Part shown: positions 8,900 to 19,500 of the stretch, one piece after another
How the letters are laid out: each line of letters begins with the position of its first letter
Position numbering within the stretch: position 1 is the first letter of the stretch
NCBI RefSeq assembly: GCF_029360775.1
Contig: NZ_JARKMZ010000039.1
Coordinates: 1-64,000 of the forward strand
Reading direction: 5' to 3'
Origin: Daejeonella sp. H1SJ63
GTDB lineage: Bacteria; Bacteroidota; Bacteroidia; Sphingobacteriales; Sphingobacteriaceae
DNA length: 64,000 bases
Position numbers and translations under genes: made by a program
The notes under the pieces: model-generated
Told to the model about the DNA's origin: nothing
The model's database searches: none
What the model saw: the letters and a program-made list of their open reading frames with translations, nothing else

Positions 8900-11800
8900 T
8901 TATGCAACTTCACGAATATCTACAGCTACTACCCGCGAAACACCTTGCTCAGCCATAGTAACTCCATAAATGATATCTGTGCTGGCAATTGTTCTTTTAT
9001 TATGAGATACAATGATGAATTGCGACTGGTCTGAAAATTCTCTGATTATATTATTGAATTTATCAATATTGGTATCATCAAGTGGAGCATCCACTTCATC
9101 GAAAATACAGAATGGCGCTGGCTTTAAGAGGTATAATGAGAATAAAATAGCTGTTGCAGTAAGGGTCTTTTCACCGCCGGATAGTTGGTTAATCGATAAT
9201 GGCCTTTTACCTTTTGGCCTTGCAATGATATCAATATCAGATTCAAGCGGGTTTGAAGGATCAACAAGAATAAGGTCGCAGCTGTCTTCCTGATTGAATA
9301 GTGAACGGAAAACCTCTATGAAATGTGTTCTGACACTGCTGAACGCTTGCATGAATTTTTCTTTCGCGGTATCATCAATTTCTTTGATGGTTTGAAGCAG
9401 TGATAATTTAGCCTCAGAAAGATCTTTTTTCTGTTCCTGAATAAAGGTATAGCGTTCATTCATTTCCTGATAAGCTTCCATCGCCATAGGGTTGATTGCT
9501 CCGTAATCATCCAGCTGTCTTTTCAGTCTTTCGGTTTTTTCACGCAGTTCCGGTTCATTTTCTGTTTGATTTTCATCACTGATATCTTCATCGATCAATT
9601 CAGCAATATCAACTGAAAACTCAACTGATAATCTTTCCTTTAGAGCATTTAATTCTAACTTAATAGCTGTCTTCTGATCTTTTAATTCGCTGCTGATCAG
9701 ATCGGCCTGCTCTTTGCTGCGTCTTAAGGAAGTGATTTTCTCTTCAGCCTCAGTAATATTTCCACGAGAAGCATAATATTCCTGCTCAGCTTCCCTTACC
9801 GCAGTTTCGAATTCCTCTTTCTGTGCGTACATAGCAATCAGATCTTCATCAGAATTGTCAGTATGTTTTATAGTTTCCTGAATACTGATCTGAGTTTTTT
9901 CAAGCTCAGCCTGATTAATCTCTATTCTCGACTCCAGACTTCGTTGCTGACTTTCGCGGTATTCAAGATCCTTATCAATTCCCGAAACTTTATTCTGCTG
10001 CTGATGGTATCGAATGTTTTCCTGATTGTAGTGAGTTGATTTTGAGTTCAGTATTTCTGAAAGTTCATTGTATTCCTGCTGGGAGGCGATGAGTTGTTCC
10101 TGTCTGATCTGTTTATCCACTTTAAGCTCTGCAAGTAGAGGCTCTGAGGCTATAATTTCATTATTGATGCTATTGATTTTAAGCTCGATATCCTGTTTTC
10201 TGTTAAGACTGTTCTCGATAAATGCAAGATATTGCTCCTGTTTGGTCTTTATGGACGTAAATTCATTGCTTAACCTGTTGATCTCCATCTGCCAGATTTG
10301 CAGCTGATCTTTGAGTGATGAATCCTGCAATTCTTTCAATAGTTCTTCCTGCTCAGCAATGGATTTTTTTAATTTGATGATGGAAGTTTCGGTAGAACTG
10401 ATCTCCTTACTTAACTTTTCCAGGTTTTTTGCCCGGCCAATTCGCTTTCCTTCGAAAAGTCCCACAGAACCTCCGGACATGCCAGCCCTTGTCTTTGAGA
10501 AGGTACCTGTTTTACTAAGTATCACAATCTGCTGCTCAGGTAATGAAGATTTCAATTCATTTTCATCCCCTGATTCAAGTAAAAATACATTATGAAGCAA
10601 CATTTCACATAGAGGCCGATACTTTGTATCTGCATCTATGATTTCGAGAGCCGGAATCAGTTTAGCACCTTCAGGTTTAAATTCCTGAATCTTTTTTATC
10701 TTGTTTATTGATTCAAGAATGAAAAAATTTGCCCTGCCTCTTGAAGAATCTTTAAGAAGCTGAATGGCATTTACAGCTTCATTTTGTGTTTCTACAACAT
10801 AATGATTCATGACAGGTTCAAGATAATTTTCAATGGCAATCCTGTAATCCTCCCTGCAGAATAAAATATCAGAGAACAGGGGAGCCTGTTTGGCCCAGCC
10901 TGCATTTTTCTTCAGAAAGCGAATTGATTCAGGGAACCCTTCCAGATTATCAACCATCGATTTAGTCAGGTTATATTCATTCTGTTTGGAATCCAGTTTT
11001 CTGCTTTCCTGATTCAGGAGTTCTTTCTTTTCCCTGACCTGTTCGGTATTTCTCTGAATCTGACGGATCAGTTCATCTTCAAGGGCCTTATTTTCTTCAA
11101 ATGCTTTTTCTTTCGATTCCAGCTGCTCCTTAATTTCCGAGATTACCTTATTGAATTCATTCAATTCACTTTCCTTGGAAACTGTGTCGGCCATATTCCG
11201 GCTGCTTTCCTGGTGAAGAGCCTCCTTTTGAATATTCAGAATTGCTATGTCTTTTTCAAGTTTATATACCTGATTCTGAAGTTCATTGTTTGCTTTATTA
11301 AGTAGGTCAAGATCTGTTTTAGAATTTTGCTGCTGAGTTCTGAGATCGCTAAGGCCCTGGTGCTGCGATTCTACACTTATTTTCAGCTTTTCTAATAATT
11401 CCGTCTCCTGTAAAAGTTCCTCATTTAATCTTTTCTGATTGTAAAAAACATGGTTTAGCTGGTTTTTGTCTTTTTCCAGTTCTTCACTGAGTCTTCCTTT
11501 TTTATCTTCCAGATGTCTTAACTGCTCATTTTTCAGCTTTTTATCGCTTTCATAAGCTCTGATCTTTGCAATGAATTCATTGCTTGCCTTTTGTTGAATA
11601 GAAAGGTTTTTCTCAAGATTCAGATTGTCAAGTTTTTGTTTCTGAAGAGCAGCCTCCAGATTACTGATGGCAGTGCTTATACTGCTATTGTCTACAGCAT
11701 GTTCCTGCTCTTTGTTTTCAAGCCTTTCGAGTGCTTCCCTGAATCCTGTAATTCTGAAAGAAGCAAGAGTAATGCTTAGATTTTTATATTGCTCTTTTAG

Positions 11801-12451
11801 TTTGTAATATCTTTCTGCTTTTTTTGCCTGATTTTCAAGAGTTTTAAGATTTTTTTCGATTTCGAAGAGCAGATCCTCAACCCGGCTAAGGTCTGCTTCG
11901 GTGTCTTTTAACTTATTGAATGTCTGTTTTTTACGGAGTTTGTATTTTGAAATCCCTGATGCTTCCTCAAAAAGTGCCCGTCTTGAATTGTCCTTGTTTG
12001 CAATGATCTCATCAATCATTTTCAATTCAATGATGGAGTAGGAGTCTGAGCCAATTCCTGTATCCAGAAAAAGGTCGGTGATGTCTTTCAGCCGGCATTG
12101 AACATCATTGAGCCTGTATTCACTTTCTCCTGAGCGGTAAAGCTTTCTGGTTATGGTTACCTTAGTGAAATCTGTGGGAAGGATGTTTTTGGTATTGTCA
12201 AAAGTCAGTGAAACTTCTGCAAGATTGGAGGGTTTTCTGGTTTTAGTTCCATTGAAGATAATGTTCTCCATTTTCTCTGAACGAAGCATCCTCGTGCTTT
12301 GCTCTCCCAGAACCCAACGTATTGCATCTACTACATTTGATTTTCCGCAGCCATTCGGACCAACAATAGCCGTAACACCATCATTAAAATTGATGGTGAT
12401 CTTATCGCCAAAGCTTTTGAATCCTTTGATTTCCAGTTGGGTAAGCTGCAT
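8900..12451 (-). CDS. smc: chromosome segregation protein SMC
   Basis: Condensin ATPase, 1183 residues, full family length. The N-terminal head has Walker A GPNGCGKSNVVDAIRWVLGE. Two long coiled coils (about 170-500 and 670-1010, rich in Glu/Lys/Gln heptads) flank a hinge near 520-640. The C-terminal head has the ABC signature LSGGEKTLTATA, Walker B FCIFDEVDAPLDD and the switch His in VSHNKRT. It dimerises through the hinge and compacts and resolves sister chromosomes with ScpA and ScpB, which are not in this window. Confidence 0.98.
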   Translation of the reverse strand: MQLTQLEIKGFKSFGDKITINFNDGVTAIVGPNGCGKSNVVDAIRWVLGEQSTRMLRSEKMENIIFNGTKTRKPSNLAEVSLTFDNTKNILPTDFTKVTITRKLYRSGESEYRLNDVQCRLKDITDLFLDTGIGSDSYSIIELKMIDEIIANKDNSRRALFEEASGISKYKLRKKQTFNKLKDTEADLSRVEDLLFEIEKNLKTLENQAKKAERYYKLKEQYKNLSITLASFRITGFREALERLENKEQEHAVDNSSISTAISNLEAALQKQKLDNLNLEKNLSIQQKASNEFIAKIRAYESDKKLKNEQLRHLEDKKGRLSEELEKDKNQLNHVFYNQKRLNEELLQETELLEKLKISVESQHQGLSDLRTQQQNSKTDLDLLNKANNELQNQVYKLEKDIAILNIQKEALHQESSRNMADTVSKESELNEFNKVISEIKEQLESKEKAFEENKALEDELIRQIQRNTEQVREKKELLNQESRKLDSKQNEYNLTKSMVDNLEGFPESIRFLKKNAGWAKQAPLFSDILFCREDYRIAIENYLEPVMNHYVVETQNEAVNAIQLLKDSSRGRANFFILESINKIKKIQEFKPEGAKLIPALEIIDADTKYRPLCEMLLHNVFLLESGDENELKSSLPEQQIVILSKTGTFSKTRAGMSGGSVGLFEGKRIGRAKNLEKLSKEISSTETSIIKLKKSIAEQEELLKELQDSSLKDQLQIWQMEINRLSNEFTSIKTKQEQYLAFIENSLNRKQDIELKINSINNEIIASEPLLAELKVDKQIRQEQLIASQQEYNELSEILNSKSTHYNQENIRYHQQQNKVSGIDKDLEYRESQQRSLESRIEINQAELEKTQISIQETIKHTDNSDEDLIAMYAQKEEFETAVREAEQEYYASRGNITEAEEKITSLRRSKEQADLISSELKDQKTAIKLELNALKERLSVEFSVDIAELIDEDISDENQTENEPELREKTERLKRQLDDYGAINPMAMEAYQEMNERYTFIQEQKKDLSEAKLSLLQTIKEIDDTAKEKFMQAFSSVRTHFIEVFRSLFNQEDSCDLILVDPSNPLESDIDIIARPKGKRPLSINQLSGGEKTLTATAILFSLYLLKPAPFCIFDEVDAPLDDTNIDKFNNIIREFSDQSQFIIVSHNKRTIASTDIIYGVTMAEQGVSRVVAVDIREVA

Positions 12452-12624
12452 TTCCTAATTTCGTCGGCTTGTAAATTCAGATTAGTTTTAAAAGGTCAAT
12501 TTATAAAAATCCTCAGATCAAAATAATTTTTTAATGATGAAATCATAAATGTTTTTTTGCTTTACAAAATGTATTTTTAAACCTTAAATCAATCATTAAT
12601 ATTAATAATATAAAAATCTAAAAA

Positions 12625-13608
12625 ATGGAATACAGACGCTTAGGTAAATCCGGATTAAAGGTCAGCGCACTTTCTTTGGGGAGCTGGTTAACTTTTGGTC
12701 AGCAGATTGAAGATAAAGTAGCAGAAGAGTTAATGGACATTGCTTATGATGGTGGTGTTAACTTCTTTGATAACGCAGAAGGTTATGCAGGAGGTAAGTC
12801 AGAGATCGTAATGGGCAAGATTCTAAAAAAGAAAAACTGGGATCGCAATTCTTACGTTGTTTCTACCAAAATCTATTTTGGAGCAGAGGAGAAGAAGCCC
12901 AATATGATCGGACTTTCCAAAAAACATATTTTTGAAGGGACAAACAATGCACTGAAGCGTCTGCAGCTTGATTATGTAGACCTTTTATTTGCGCACAGAC
13001 CAGACAAAGAAACACCGATTGAGGAGACTGTATGGGCAATGCATCAGCTGGTTATGCAGGGTAAGGCTTTATACTGGGGTACTTCTGAGTGGAGTGCTTC
13101 AGAGATTATGCAGGCTCATTATTTTGCTGAGAAAAACCATCTTGTGGGTCCGGTTATGGAACAGCCGCAATATAATATGCTCTGGCGTGATAAAATGGAA
13201 ATGGAGTTCCAGTTATTGTTCAGAGATTTTGGTATGGGTACTACAATCTGGAGTCCTCTGGCATCCGGTTTACTTTCAGGGAAGTATGACGATGCAGATC
13301 CTAAAGATGCCCGTTTCAGTATGGATAATATAGAATGGCTTAGAAACAGACTTCTGGTTGAAGATAATATCCGTAAAGTAAAATTATTAAAAAGTCTTGC
13401 TGACAGATTAAATACAACCCTGCCTAAGTTATCAATTGCCTGGTGTTTGAGAAATCCAAATGTGAGCACAGTAATCCTTGGAGCATCCAAGACTTCGCAA
13501 TTAGTGGAAAATCTGACTTCACTTGAAGTAGTTCCACTGATGACAGATGAAGTAATGGAGGAAATAGATCAGATTACAGGTACTAAACCAAAGGTTATCA
13601 TTCCATAA
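12625..13608 (+). CDS. aldo/keto reductase, potassium-channel beta-subunit-like
   Basis: NADPH-dependent oxidoreductase of 327 residues with a TIM-barrel fold. The catalytic tetrad is present: Asp and Tyr in [11 protein letters not shown], Lys in VSTKIYFG, and His in LLFAHRPD. C-terminal cofactor residues lie in [15 protein letters not shown]. The combination [13 protein letters not shown] with [13 protein letters not shown] places it in the AKR6/YghZ-like branch, which reduces small aldehydes such as methylglyoxal. It is a single-gene unit, divergent from smc and ended by the hairpin at 13615. It is intact, unlike the AKR copies near 31-32 kb. Confidence 0.93.
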   Translation: MEYRRLGKSGLKVSALSLGSWLTFGQQIEDKVAEELMDIAYDGGVNFFDNAEGYAGGKSEIVMGKILKKKNWDRNSYVVSTKIYFGAEEKKPNMIGLSKKHIFEGTNNALKRLQLDYVDLLFAHRPDKETPIEETVWAMHQLVMQGKALYWGTSEWSASEIMQAHYFAEKNHLVGPVMEQPQYNMLWRDKMEMEFQLLFRDFGMGTTIWSPLASGLLSGKYDDADPKDARFSMDNIEWLRNRLLVEDNIRKVKLLKSLADRLNTTLPKLSIAWCLRNPNVSTVILGASKTSQLVENLTSLEVVPLMTDEVMEEIDQITGTKPKVIIP

Positions 13609-13614
13609 AACACA

Positions 13615-13642
13615 ACAGGTCAGGATTTTAATCCTGACCTGT
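13615..13642. terminator. hairpin between convergent genes
   Basis: A perfect 13-bp inverted repeat, ACAGGTCAGGATT and its complement, with a 2-nt loop. It lies between the convergent aldo/keto reductase and metallo-beta-lactamase-fold genes. It lacks a long T-run on either side, so it is probably a bidirectional terminator or mRNA end stabiliser. Confidence 0.65.
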
Positions 13643-13644
13643 GC

Positions 13645-14490
13645 TTATAAAATATCTGTTAATTTAAAGGTATCCTTAACCCGGATGCCTTTTTCTGTTT
13701 CCTGAAGCGTACAGCACTCATTTACAGGGTCGTGTTCAAGATATAGAACATATCCGTTTTGTGTAGCTTCCTCAAAAAACTTCTTTTTTTCATTCAGGGT
13801 TTTCATTGGAAACATATCATAAGACATCACATAAGGCATTGGAATGTGTCCTACTGAAGGGAGCATATCTGCCATATAAAGAATGGTTTTGCCTTTATAA
13901 CTAATCTGCGGCAGCATCATGGATTCTGTATGTCCGAATGCAAAACGGATCTTTATATTTTGGGTGAATGGGATTCCGTCTACAGTATCAATGAATTTTA
14001 GTTTACCACTTTCCTGGATCGGCAAAATATTTTCCTTGAGAAAGGATGCTTTTTCACGATCATTTGGATTTACAGCCCAGTCCCAGTGGGCTTTATTACT
14101 CCAGTAAACAGCATTTTTAAATGCCGGAACAAGACTTCCGTCTTCCAGTCTTTCTATAGAGCCTCCGCAGTGGTCAAAATGTAAATGAGTCAGAAAAACA
14201 TCGGTAATATCATCCTTAGAGAATCCGTGAAATGCAAGTGATTTTTCCAGCGAATCATCACCATGCAGGTAATAATGCTTTAAAAACCGCTCATCCTGTT
14301 TATAACCAATTCCATTGTCGATAAGAATTAATCTGTCTTCATCCTGTACCAGCAGGCATCTCATTGCCCATGTGCAAAGGTTGTTCTCATCTGCCGGATT
14401 GGTTTTCTGCCAGATCGACTTAGGGACAACACCAAACATTGCACCGCCGTCCAGTTTAAAGAATCCTGCGTTTACGGTAAATAATTTCAT
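13645..14490 (-). CDS. metallo-beta-lactamase-fold hydrolase
   Basis: A 281-residue MBL-fold protein without a signal peptide. The zinc motif is HLHFDHCGG (HxHxDH), with a downstream metal His in FGHTESMM and a late His in YLEHDP. The N-terminal strand LILIDNGIGYK is typical. Such proteins include lactonases, glyoxalase-II-like thioesterases and AttM/AiiB-type quorum-quenching lactonases; the substrate cannot be told here. The gene stops 1 bp before the SMR gene and is on the same strand, so SMR and MBL form a two-gene operon. Confidence 0.88.
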   Translation of the reverse strand: MKLFTVNAGFFKLDGGAMFGVVPKSIWQKTNPADENNLCTWAMRCLLVQDEDRLILIDNGIGYKQDERFLKHYYLHGDDSLEKSLAFHGFSKDDITDVFLTHLHFDHCGGSIERLEDGSLVPAFKNAVYWSNKAHWDWAVNPNDREKASFLKENILPIQESGKLKFIDTVDGIPFTQNIKIRFAFGHTESMMLPQISYKGKTILYMADMLPSVGHIPMPYVMSYDMFPMKTLNEKKKFFEEATQNGYVLYLEHDPVNECCTLQETEKGIRVKDTFKLTDIL

Positions 14491-14491
14491 A

Positions 14492-14821
14492 TCAGACTTT
14501 ACTTGAAAGTTTTAAACCAATAATTGATGAGATCAGCAGAAACAGAAAAAATATTCTCCAGAAATCTGTCGGTTCCTTAAATAATAATATTCCTGTAATT
14601 ACTGATCCAACAGCTCCGATACCTGCCCAAACAGCATAGGAGGTACCCATAGGTAATGTGCGTGATGCAAGATATAGCAGATACATGCTTACAGAAACAC
14701 TGAAAAGAAAGCCCAGAATCCACAGCCAAAACTCTGCCCCTGATGCCGTTCTTGCTTTTCCAAGACATGCTGTGAATGCAACTTCAAACATGCCGCCTAT
14801 GATCAGGTATAACCAGGCCAT
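14492..14821 (-). CDS. small multidrug resistance (SMR) family transporter
   Basis: A 109-residue inner-membrane protein with four hydrophobic helices. The essential proton/substrate Glu is at position 13 (GGMFEVAF), and the family loop SYAVWAGIGAVGSVITG follows. These proteins work as antiparallel dimers exchanging protons for quaternary ammonium compounds or guanidinium. The sequence features resemble the SugE/Gdx side as much as EmrE, so the substrate is open. First gene of a pair with the MBL-fold hydrolase. A long inverted repeat lies just upstream. Confidence 0.9.
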   Translation of the reverse strand: MAWLYLIIGGMFEVAFTACLGKARTASGAEFWLWILGFLFSVSVSMYLLYLASRTLPMGTSYAVWAGIGAVGSVITGILLFKEPTDFWRIFFLFLLISSIIGLKLSSKV

Positions 14822-14833
14822 GGTTGTTTAGTT

Positions 14834-14879
14834 GACAATTGACAGTTGACAATGATTTAATTGTCAACTGTCAATTGTC
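14834..14879. repeat. perfect 20-bp inverted repeat made of TTGACA units
   Basis: Arms 14834-14853 and 14860-14879 are exactly complementary around a 6-nt loop (GATTTA). With the two flanking bases the left arm carries three TTGACA units spaced 7-8 bp apart. It fills most of the gap between lpd and the SMR gene, both on the minus strand. It has no T-run, so it is not a classical terminator. It looks like a dispersed palindromic intergenic element or an mRNA-stabilising hairpin. Confidence 0.85.
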
Positions 14880-14881
14880 CA

Positions 14882-16270
14882 TTATAAATGTATTACTTCT
14901 CCGTATGCATCAGCCGCCGCTTCCATAATGGCTTCACTCATGGTAGGGTGCGGGTGAACCGACTTAACGATATCCATTCCGGTAGTTTCCAGCTTACGTG
15001 CAACAACAACCTCAGCAATCATCTCTGTAACATTTGTTCCGATCATATGAGCACCAAGGAATTCGCCGTATTTTGCATCGAATATCACTTTTACAAAACC
15101 ATCTTTTGCACCTGCCGCACTTGCTTTTCCTGATGCAGAGAATGGGAATTTACCAACTTTGATTTCGTATCCTGCTTCTTTTGCGGCTTTTTCAGTATAT
15201 CCGACAGATGCGATCTCAGGTGAGCAATAGGTACAGCCCGGGATATTGTTATAATTTAATGGTTCAGGATGATGACCTCCAATTTTTTCTACGCAGATTA
15301 TTCCTTCTGCCGATGCAACATGGGCAAGTGCCTGTCCCTTAACAATGTCGCCGATTGCATAAACCCCCGGAACATTTGTCTGGTAAAAGTCGTCTACTTT
15401 AACACGGCCTTTTTCAAGTTCAATTCCAACTTCTTCAAGACCTATATTTTCGATATTCGGACTAACTCCGATTGCAGAAAGTACAACATCACATTCAATT
15501 GTTTCAGTACCAACTGCCGTTTTAACCTGAACTTTGCAGCCTTTACCCGAAGTGTCAACTGATTCAACAGTAGAACCGGTCATAACGGTAATTCCCGCTT
15601 TTTTGAAACTTCTGATCAGTTGCTTTGAAATGTCTTCATCTTCAACAGGGACAATATTATCAAGGTATTCAACAATGGTAACTTTTGTTCCGATTGCATT
15701 ATAGAAATAGGCAAACTCAACCCCAATTGCTCCTGAACCTACCACTACCATTGATTTAGGTTGCTGTGGCAGAACCATTGCCTGACGGTAACCAATTACC
15801 TTTACACCATCCTGCTTCAGGTTAGGCAATTCTCTTGAGCGACCGCCCGTAGCCAGAATAATATGTTTTGCAGAATATTCCTTTACAGAGCCATCGGGTC
15901 CTTTGACCTCTATTTTACCACCTTTTTTTACTTTTCCGGTACCAGAAATTACTTCTATCTTATTCTTCTTCATCAGGAACTGAACTCCTTTGCTCATTCC
16001 TTCGGCAACCCCTCTGCTTCTTTTAATGATCGCGCCAAAATCTGCTTCAGAACCCTGCACTTTAATTCCATAATCTGCAGCATGAGAGATATATTCAAAT
16101 ACATTGGCACTTTTTAAAAGTGCTTTTGTTGGAATACAACCCCAGTTTAAACATATTCCACCCAGGGACTCACGTTCTACAATAGCAACTTTGAAGCCTA
16201 ATTGTGCTGCTCTGATAGCTGCAACGTAACCGCCAGGTCCGCTTCCGATAATGATGATGTCGTAATTCAT
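14882..16270 (-). CDS. lpdA: dihydrolipoyl dehydrogenase (E3)
   Basis: Flavoprotein disulfide reductase, 462 residues. It reoxidises dihydrolipoamide for pyruvate, 2-oxoglutarate or branched-chain dehydrogenase complexes or the glycine cleavage system. Motifs are FAD-binding IIGSGPGGYVAAI, redox disulfide GGICLNWGCIPTKALL (Cys-x4-Cys), the NAD-binding VVGSGAIGVEFA, the second FAD motif YAIGDIVKG, and the catalytic His-Glu pair in HPHPTMSEAI. No E2 or E1 gene is adjacent. Upstream it diverges from the TonB receptor across 241 bp. Confidence 0.96.
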   Translation of the reverse strand: MNYDIIIIGSGPGGYVAAIRAAQLGFKVAIVERESLGGICLNWGCIPTKALLKSANVFEYISHAADYGIKVQGSEADFGAIIKRSRGVAEGMSKGVQFLMKKNKIEVISGTGKVKKGGKIEVKGPDGSVKEYSAKHIILATGGRSRELPNLKQDGVKVIGYRQAMVLPQQPKSMVVVGSGAIGVEFAYFYNAIGTKVTIVEYLDNIVPVEDEDISKQLIRSFKKAGITVMTGSTVESVDTSGKGCKVQVKTAVGTETIECDVVLSAIGVSPNIENIGLEEVGIELEKGRVKVDDFYQTNVPGVYAIGDIVKGQALAHVASAEGIICVEKIGGHHPEPLNYNNIPGCTYCSPEIASVGYTEKAAKEAGYEIKVGKFPFSASGKASAAGAKDGFVKVIFDAKYGEFLGAHMIGTNVTEMIAEVVVARKLETTGMDIVKSVHPHPTMSEAIMEAAADAYGEVIHL

Positions 16271-16454
16271 ATAATATTATTCTGGTACAAAAGAGAATTT
16301 GGGCAAATCTAAGAAAATACTAGCCGGGTTTAAAATATTTGATCTCAGGAAATAAGAGATTATAAAATATTGATCAATAATATAATATAAGTAAGCACCC
16401 TGATATTTAACAGTAAGTTAATATCACAAATGTTACAAAGTCAAAATTGCTGTT

Positions 16455-16462
16455 TATATTTG
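16455..16462 (+). promoter_or_regulatory. -7 promoter box for the TonB receptor gene
   Basis: TATATTTG matches the Bacteroidota TAnnTTTG box exactly, 50 bp before the ATG at 16512. The -33 element is not convincing. The resulting leader would be about 43 nt. Confidence 0.4.
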
Positions 16463-16511
16463 CCCCGATTTCTTATTAACCAATTAAAATCAGTCCATTA
16501 AAAACGAATTT

Positions 16512-19500
16512 ATGAAGAAGTTTTTACTCTCAACACTTGTTGGGGTATTAGCGGCAATTAGCCTTTATGCCCAGGTCACAACAAGTAGCTTGTCGGGTAC
16601 TATCCGTGATTCAAAAGAATCATTGATCGGCGCGACAATTAAGGCAACTCACCAGCCAACCGGAACCGTATATGGTTCTTCTTCAGGTATTGACGGAAGG
16701 TTTAATATTCCTAACATGCGTGTAGGAGGACCTTATGTAGTTGTTGTATCCTATATTGGATATAATTCAGAAACCTTTAATGATGTACAGTTAAAACTTG
16801 GAGAGCCTTTTGTTCTTAATGTTACCTTAAATGCCTCAGGGCGTGAATTACAGGAAGTTGTGATTACAGCAGCAGATCCAAATTCTGTTTTGAATGCGAA
16901 TCGTACCGGTTCAACAACCAATATTAGCCGTGCTTTAATCCAGAATGTTCCAACAATAAGCAGGAGCGTAAACGACCTGACTAAATTTACTCCTCAGGCA
17001 AACGGTGCTTCGATTGGTGGTGGTAACTATCGTCAGAACAACTTCACTGTTGACGGGTCTGATTTTAATAATCAGTTCGGTATTGGCAGTAATCTTCCGG
17101 CGGGCGGATCTCCGATTTCAATTGATGCGATTGAAGAGGTTTCTGTAAATGTTGCCCCTTATGATGTAAGAATGTCTGGTTTCGTAGGTAGTGCTATTAA
17201 TGCTGTTACCCGTTCAGGTAGAAATAACTTCTTCGGGAATGCTTTCCTGGGTTTTAGAAACGAAAAATATCAGGGTGATAAAGTTGCCGGAAATCCAATC
17301 ACTTTACAATCAATGGATGTTACTCAATTTGCTTTGAGTTTAGGCGGACCGATTGTGAAGAATAAGCTATTTTTCTTTGTTAACGTAGATCGGGCTAAAG
17401 AAATAAGACCTGGTCAGGCCAGAGTTGCCGCTTCGGCATCTGCTCCATTTGGGTCAAACAATAACGTTGCAAGACCAACAGCAGGAGAGATGGATATGAT
17501 CCGTAGTTACCTGATCAACAAATATTCTTATGATCCCGGAATTTATCAGGGTTACAGCAACAAGTCTTATAACAATAAATTTCTCGCCCGTTTAGACTGG
17601 AATATCAGTAAGGATCATAGATTCAATGTTCGTTATAATCAGGTAGAAAGTGCTACTCCATCATTTATCAGTACATCTACAGGAGGAACCGGGTTTAACT
17701 TTCCAAATAATGGAGGTCGTTTAGCTCCCGGACACCTACACTTTGCTAATTCAAACTATACTCAGGAGGCAAATCAGTACTCACTTGCTGCAGAGTTGAA
17801 CTCTTCATTCGGTTCTAAGCTTTCTAATACTTTAAGAGGAAGTTTCACTCATCAGAATGATCCGAGAGGCTCTGAAAGTGATGTTTTTCCATTGGTTGAT
17901 ATCATGAAGGATGGTACTGCATTTACTACTTTCGGATATGAGCCCTTTACTTATGGTAACCTCAGGGATGTAAAGACCTATTCATTTACCGATAACTTCA
18001 CCATGAGTTTGGGGAATCATGAGCTAACCTTAGGCGCCCAGGCAGATTTCAGTACAACACAAAATGGTTTCCAGCGTTTTGGAACAGGATATTATCGATT
18101 CAATTCATGGGATGATTTTGTGAACGGAGCGAAACCAAATGATTATGCAATCACTTATTCATTGTCTCCGGGTTATGCTCAGGCATTCCCAACTTTTAAA
18201 TTCCAGCAGTATTCTGCTTATGTTCAGGACGTATTTAAAGTAGGAGAAAAATTGAATCTGACAGCAGGTTTACGTTTTGAATTGCCAACATATCCTGACG
18301 TCCCTGAAATTAAAACACATCCTTTAGTTGCTCCTTTGACTTTCTCAGGTGGCCAGAAATATGATACCGGACTGCTTCCTAAAGAAAGAATTATGTTTTC
18401 TCCAAGATTTGGGTTTAACTATGATGTGAAGGGAGACCGTTCTATACAGCTACGTGGTGGTAGCGGTATCTTTACTACCAAAGTTCCGTTTGTATGGATT
18501 GTTGCCCAATCAGGGGATGCCGGACTTATCCAGTTCACGCAGGCATGGAACGGACAGACTAATACACCGGGGCCGTTTGATCCGAATATGAGAAAATACC
18601 TTCCGGCAACACCTCCTGCGGCAGGAACTTCAATTCCATCAACTTTGAGTGCAATGGATCCGAACTTCAAGTTTCCTCAAACCTGGAAAAGCAGTCTTGC
18701 CCTTGATGTAAAACTGCCATGGGGAGTTATTGGAACTCTGGAAGGAATTTATAACAAGGATCTGAATATTGCTAATGGAATCAATGTTAACCTGGTTAAT
18801 CCAAGTCCATTGAACGTTTCAGGATATCCTGATAACCGTCCGATGTATCCAGGTGCTAACGTAGATAAGTTTATCAATAAGCTTACCAGCACCGGTCAGG
18901 CAAGTGCTACCGCAACAGGGGCATTCAATCCGATCTTGCTTTCTAATGCGAAGGATGGTCATTCGTGGTTTCTTACTGCTTCTTTGAATAAAACATTCAG
19001 TAAAGGATTGTCAGGCTCTCTGGCTTATACCAGAAGCGAGCAAAAAGTACTGTTTGATGGTAATGGTGATCAGCTATTGAATACGTGGTCATTAAAACCA
19101 ATTTCTAATACAGCTAATGATCCGGGACTCAGCTATTCAAGCTTTAACGTTCCACACCGTGTAGTTGCAGGACTTAGCTATAGAAAAGAGTATTTTAAAA
19201 ATCTGGGCACTTCAGTTTCAATGTTCTTTGAAGCTTCTCATCAGGGAAGATTCTCTTATACCTATACTACCGATTTTAACCGTGACGGTCAGACCAATGA
19301 TTTGATCTATATTCCAAAGAATGCTTCTGAAATTACTTTCGTTAATCGTCCTGCATCTTCTGCAACCGGTGGAGTTGCATATACTGCACAACAACAAAGT
19401 GACTTGTTCTTTGCCTATATCGAACAGGATGATTATCTGAAGAAAAATAAAGGTAAGTATGCAGAACGTAATGGAGGATTGATGCCATGGAGAAATCAGA

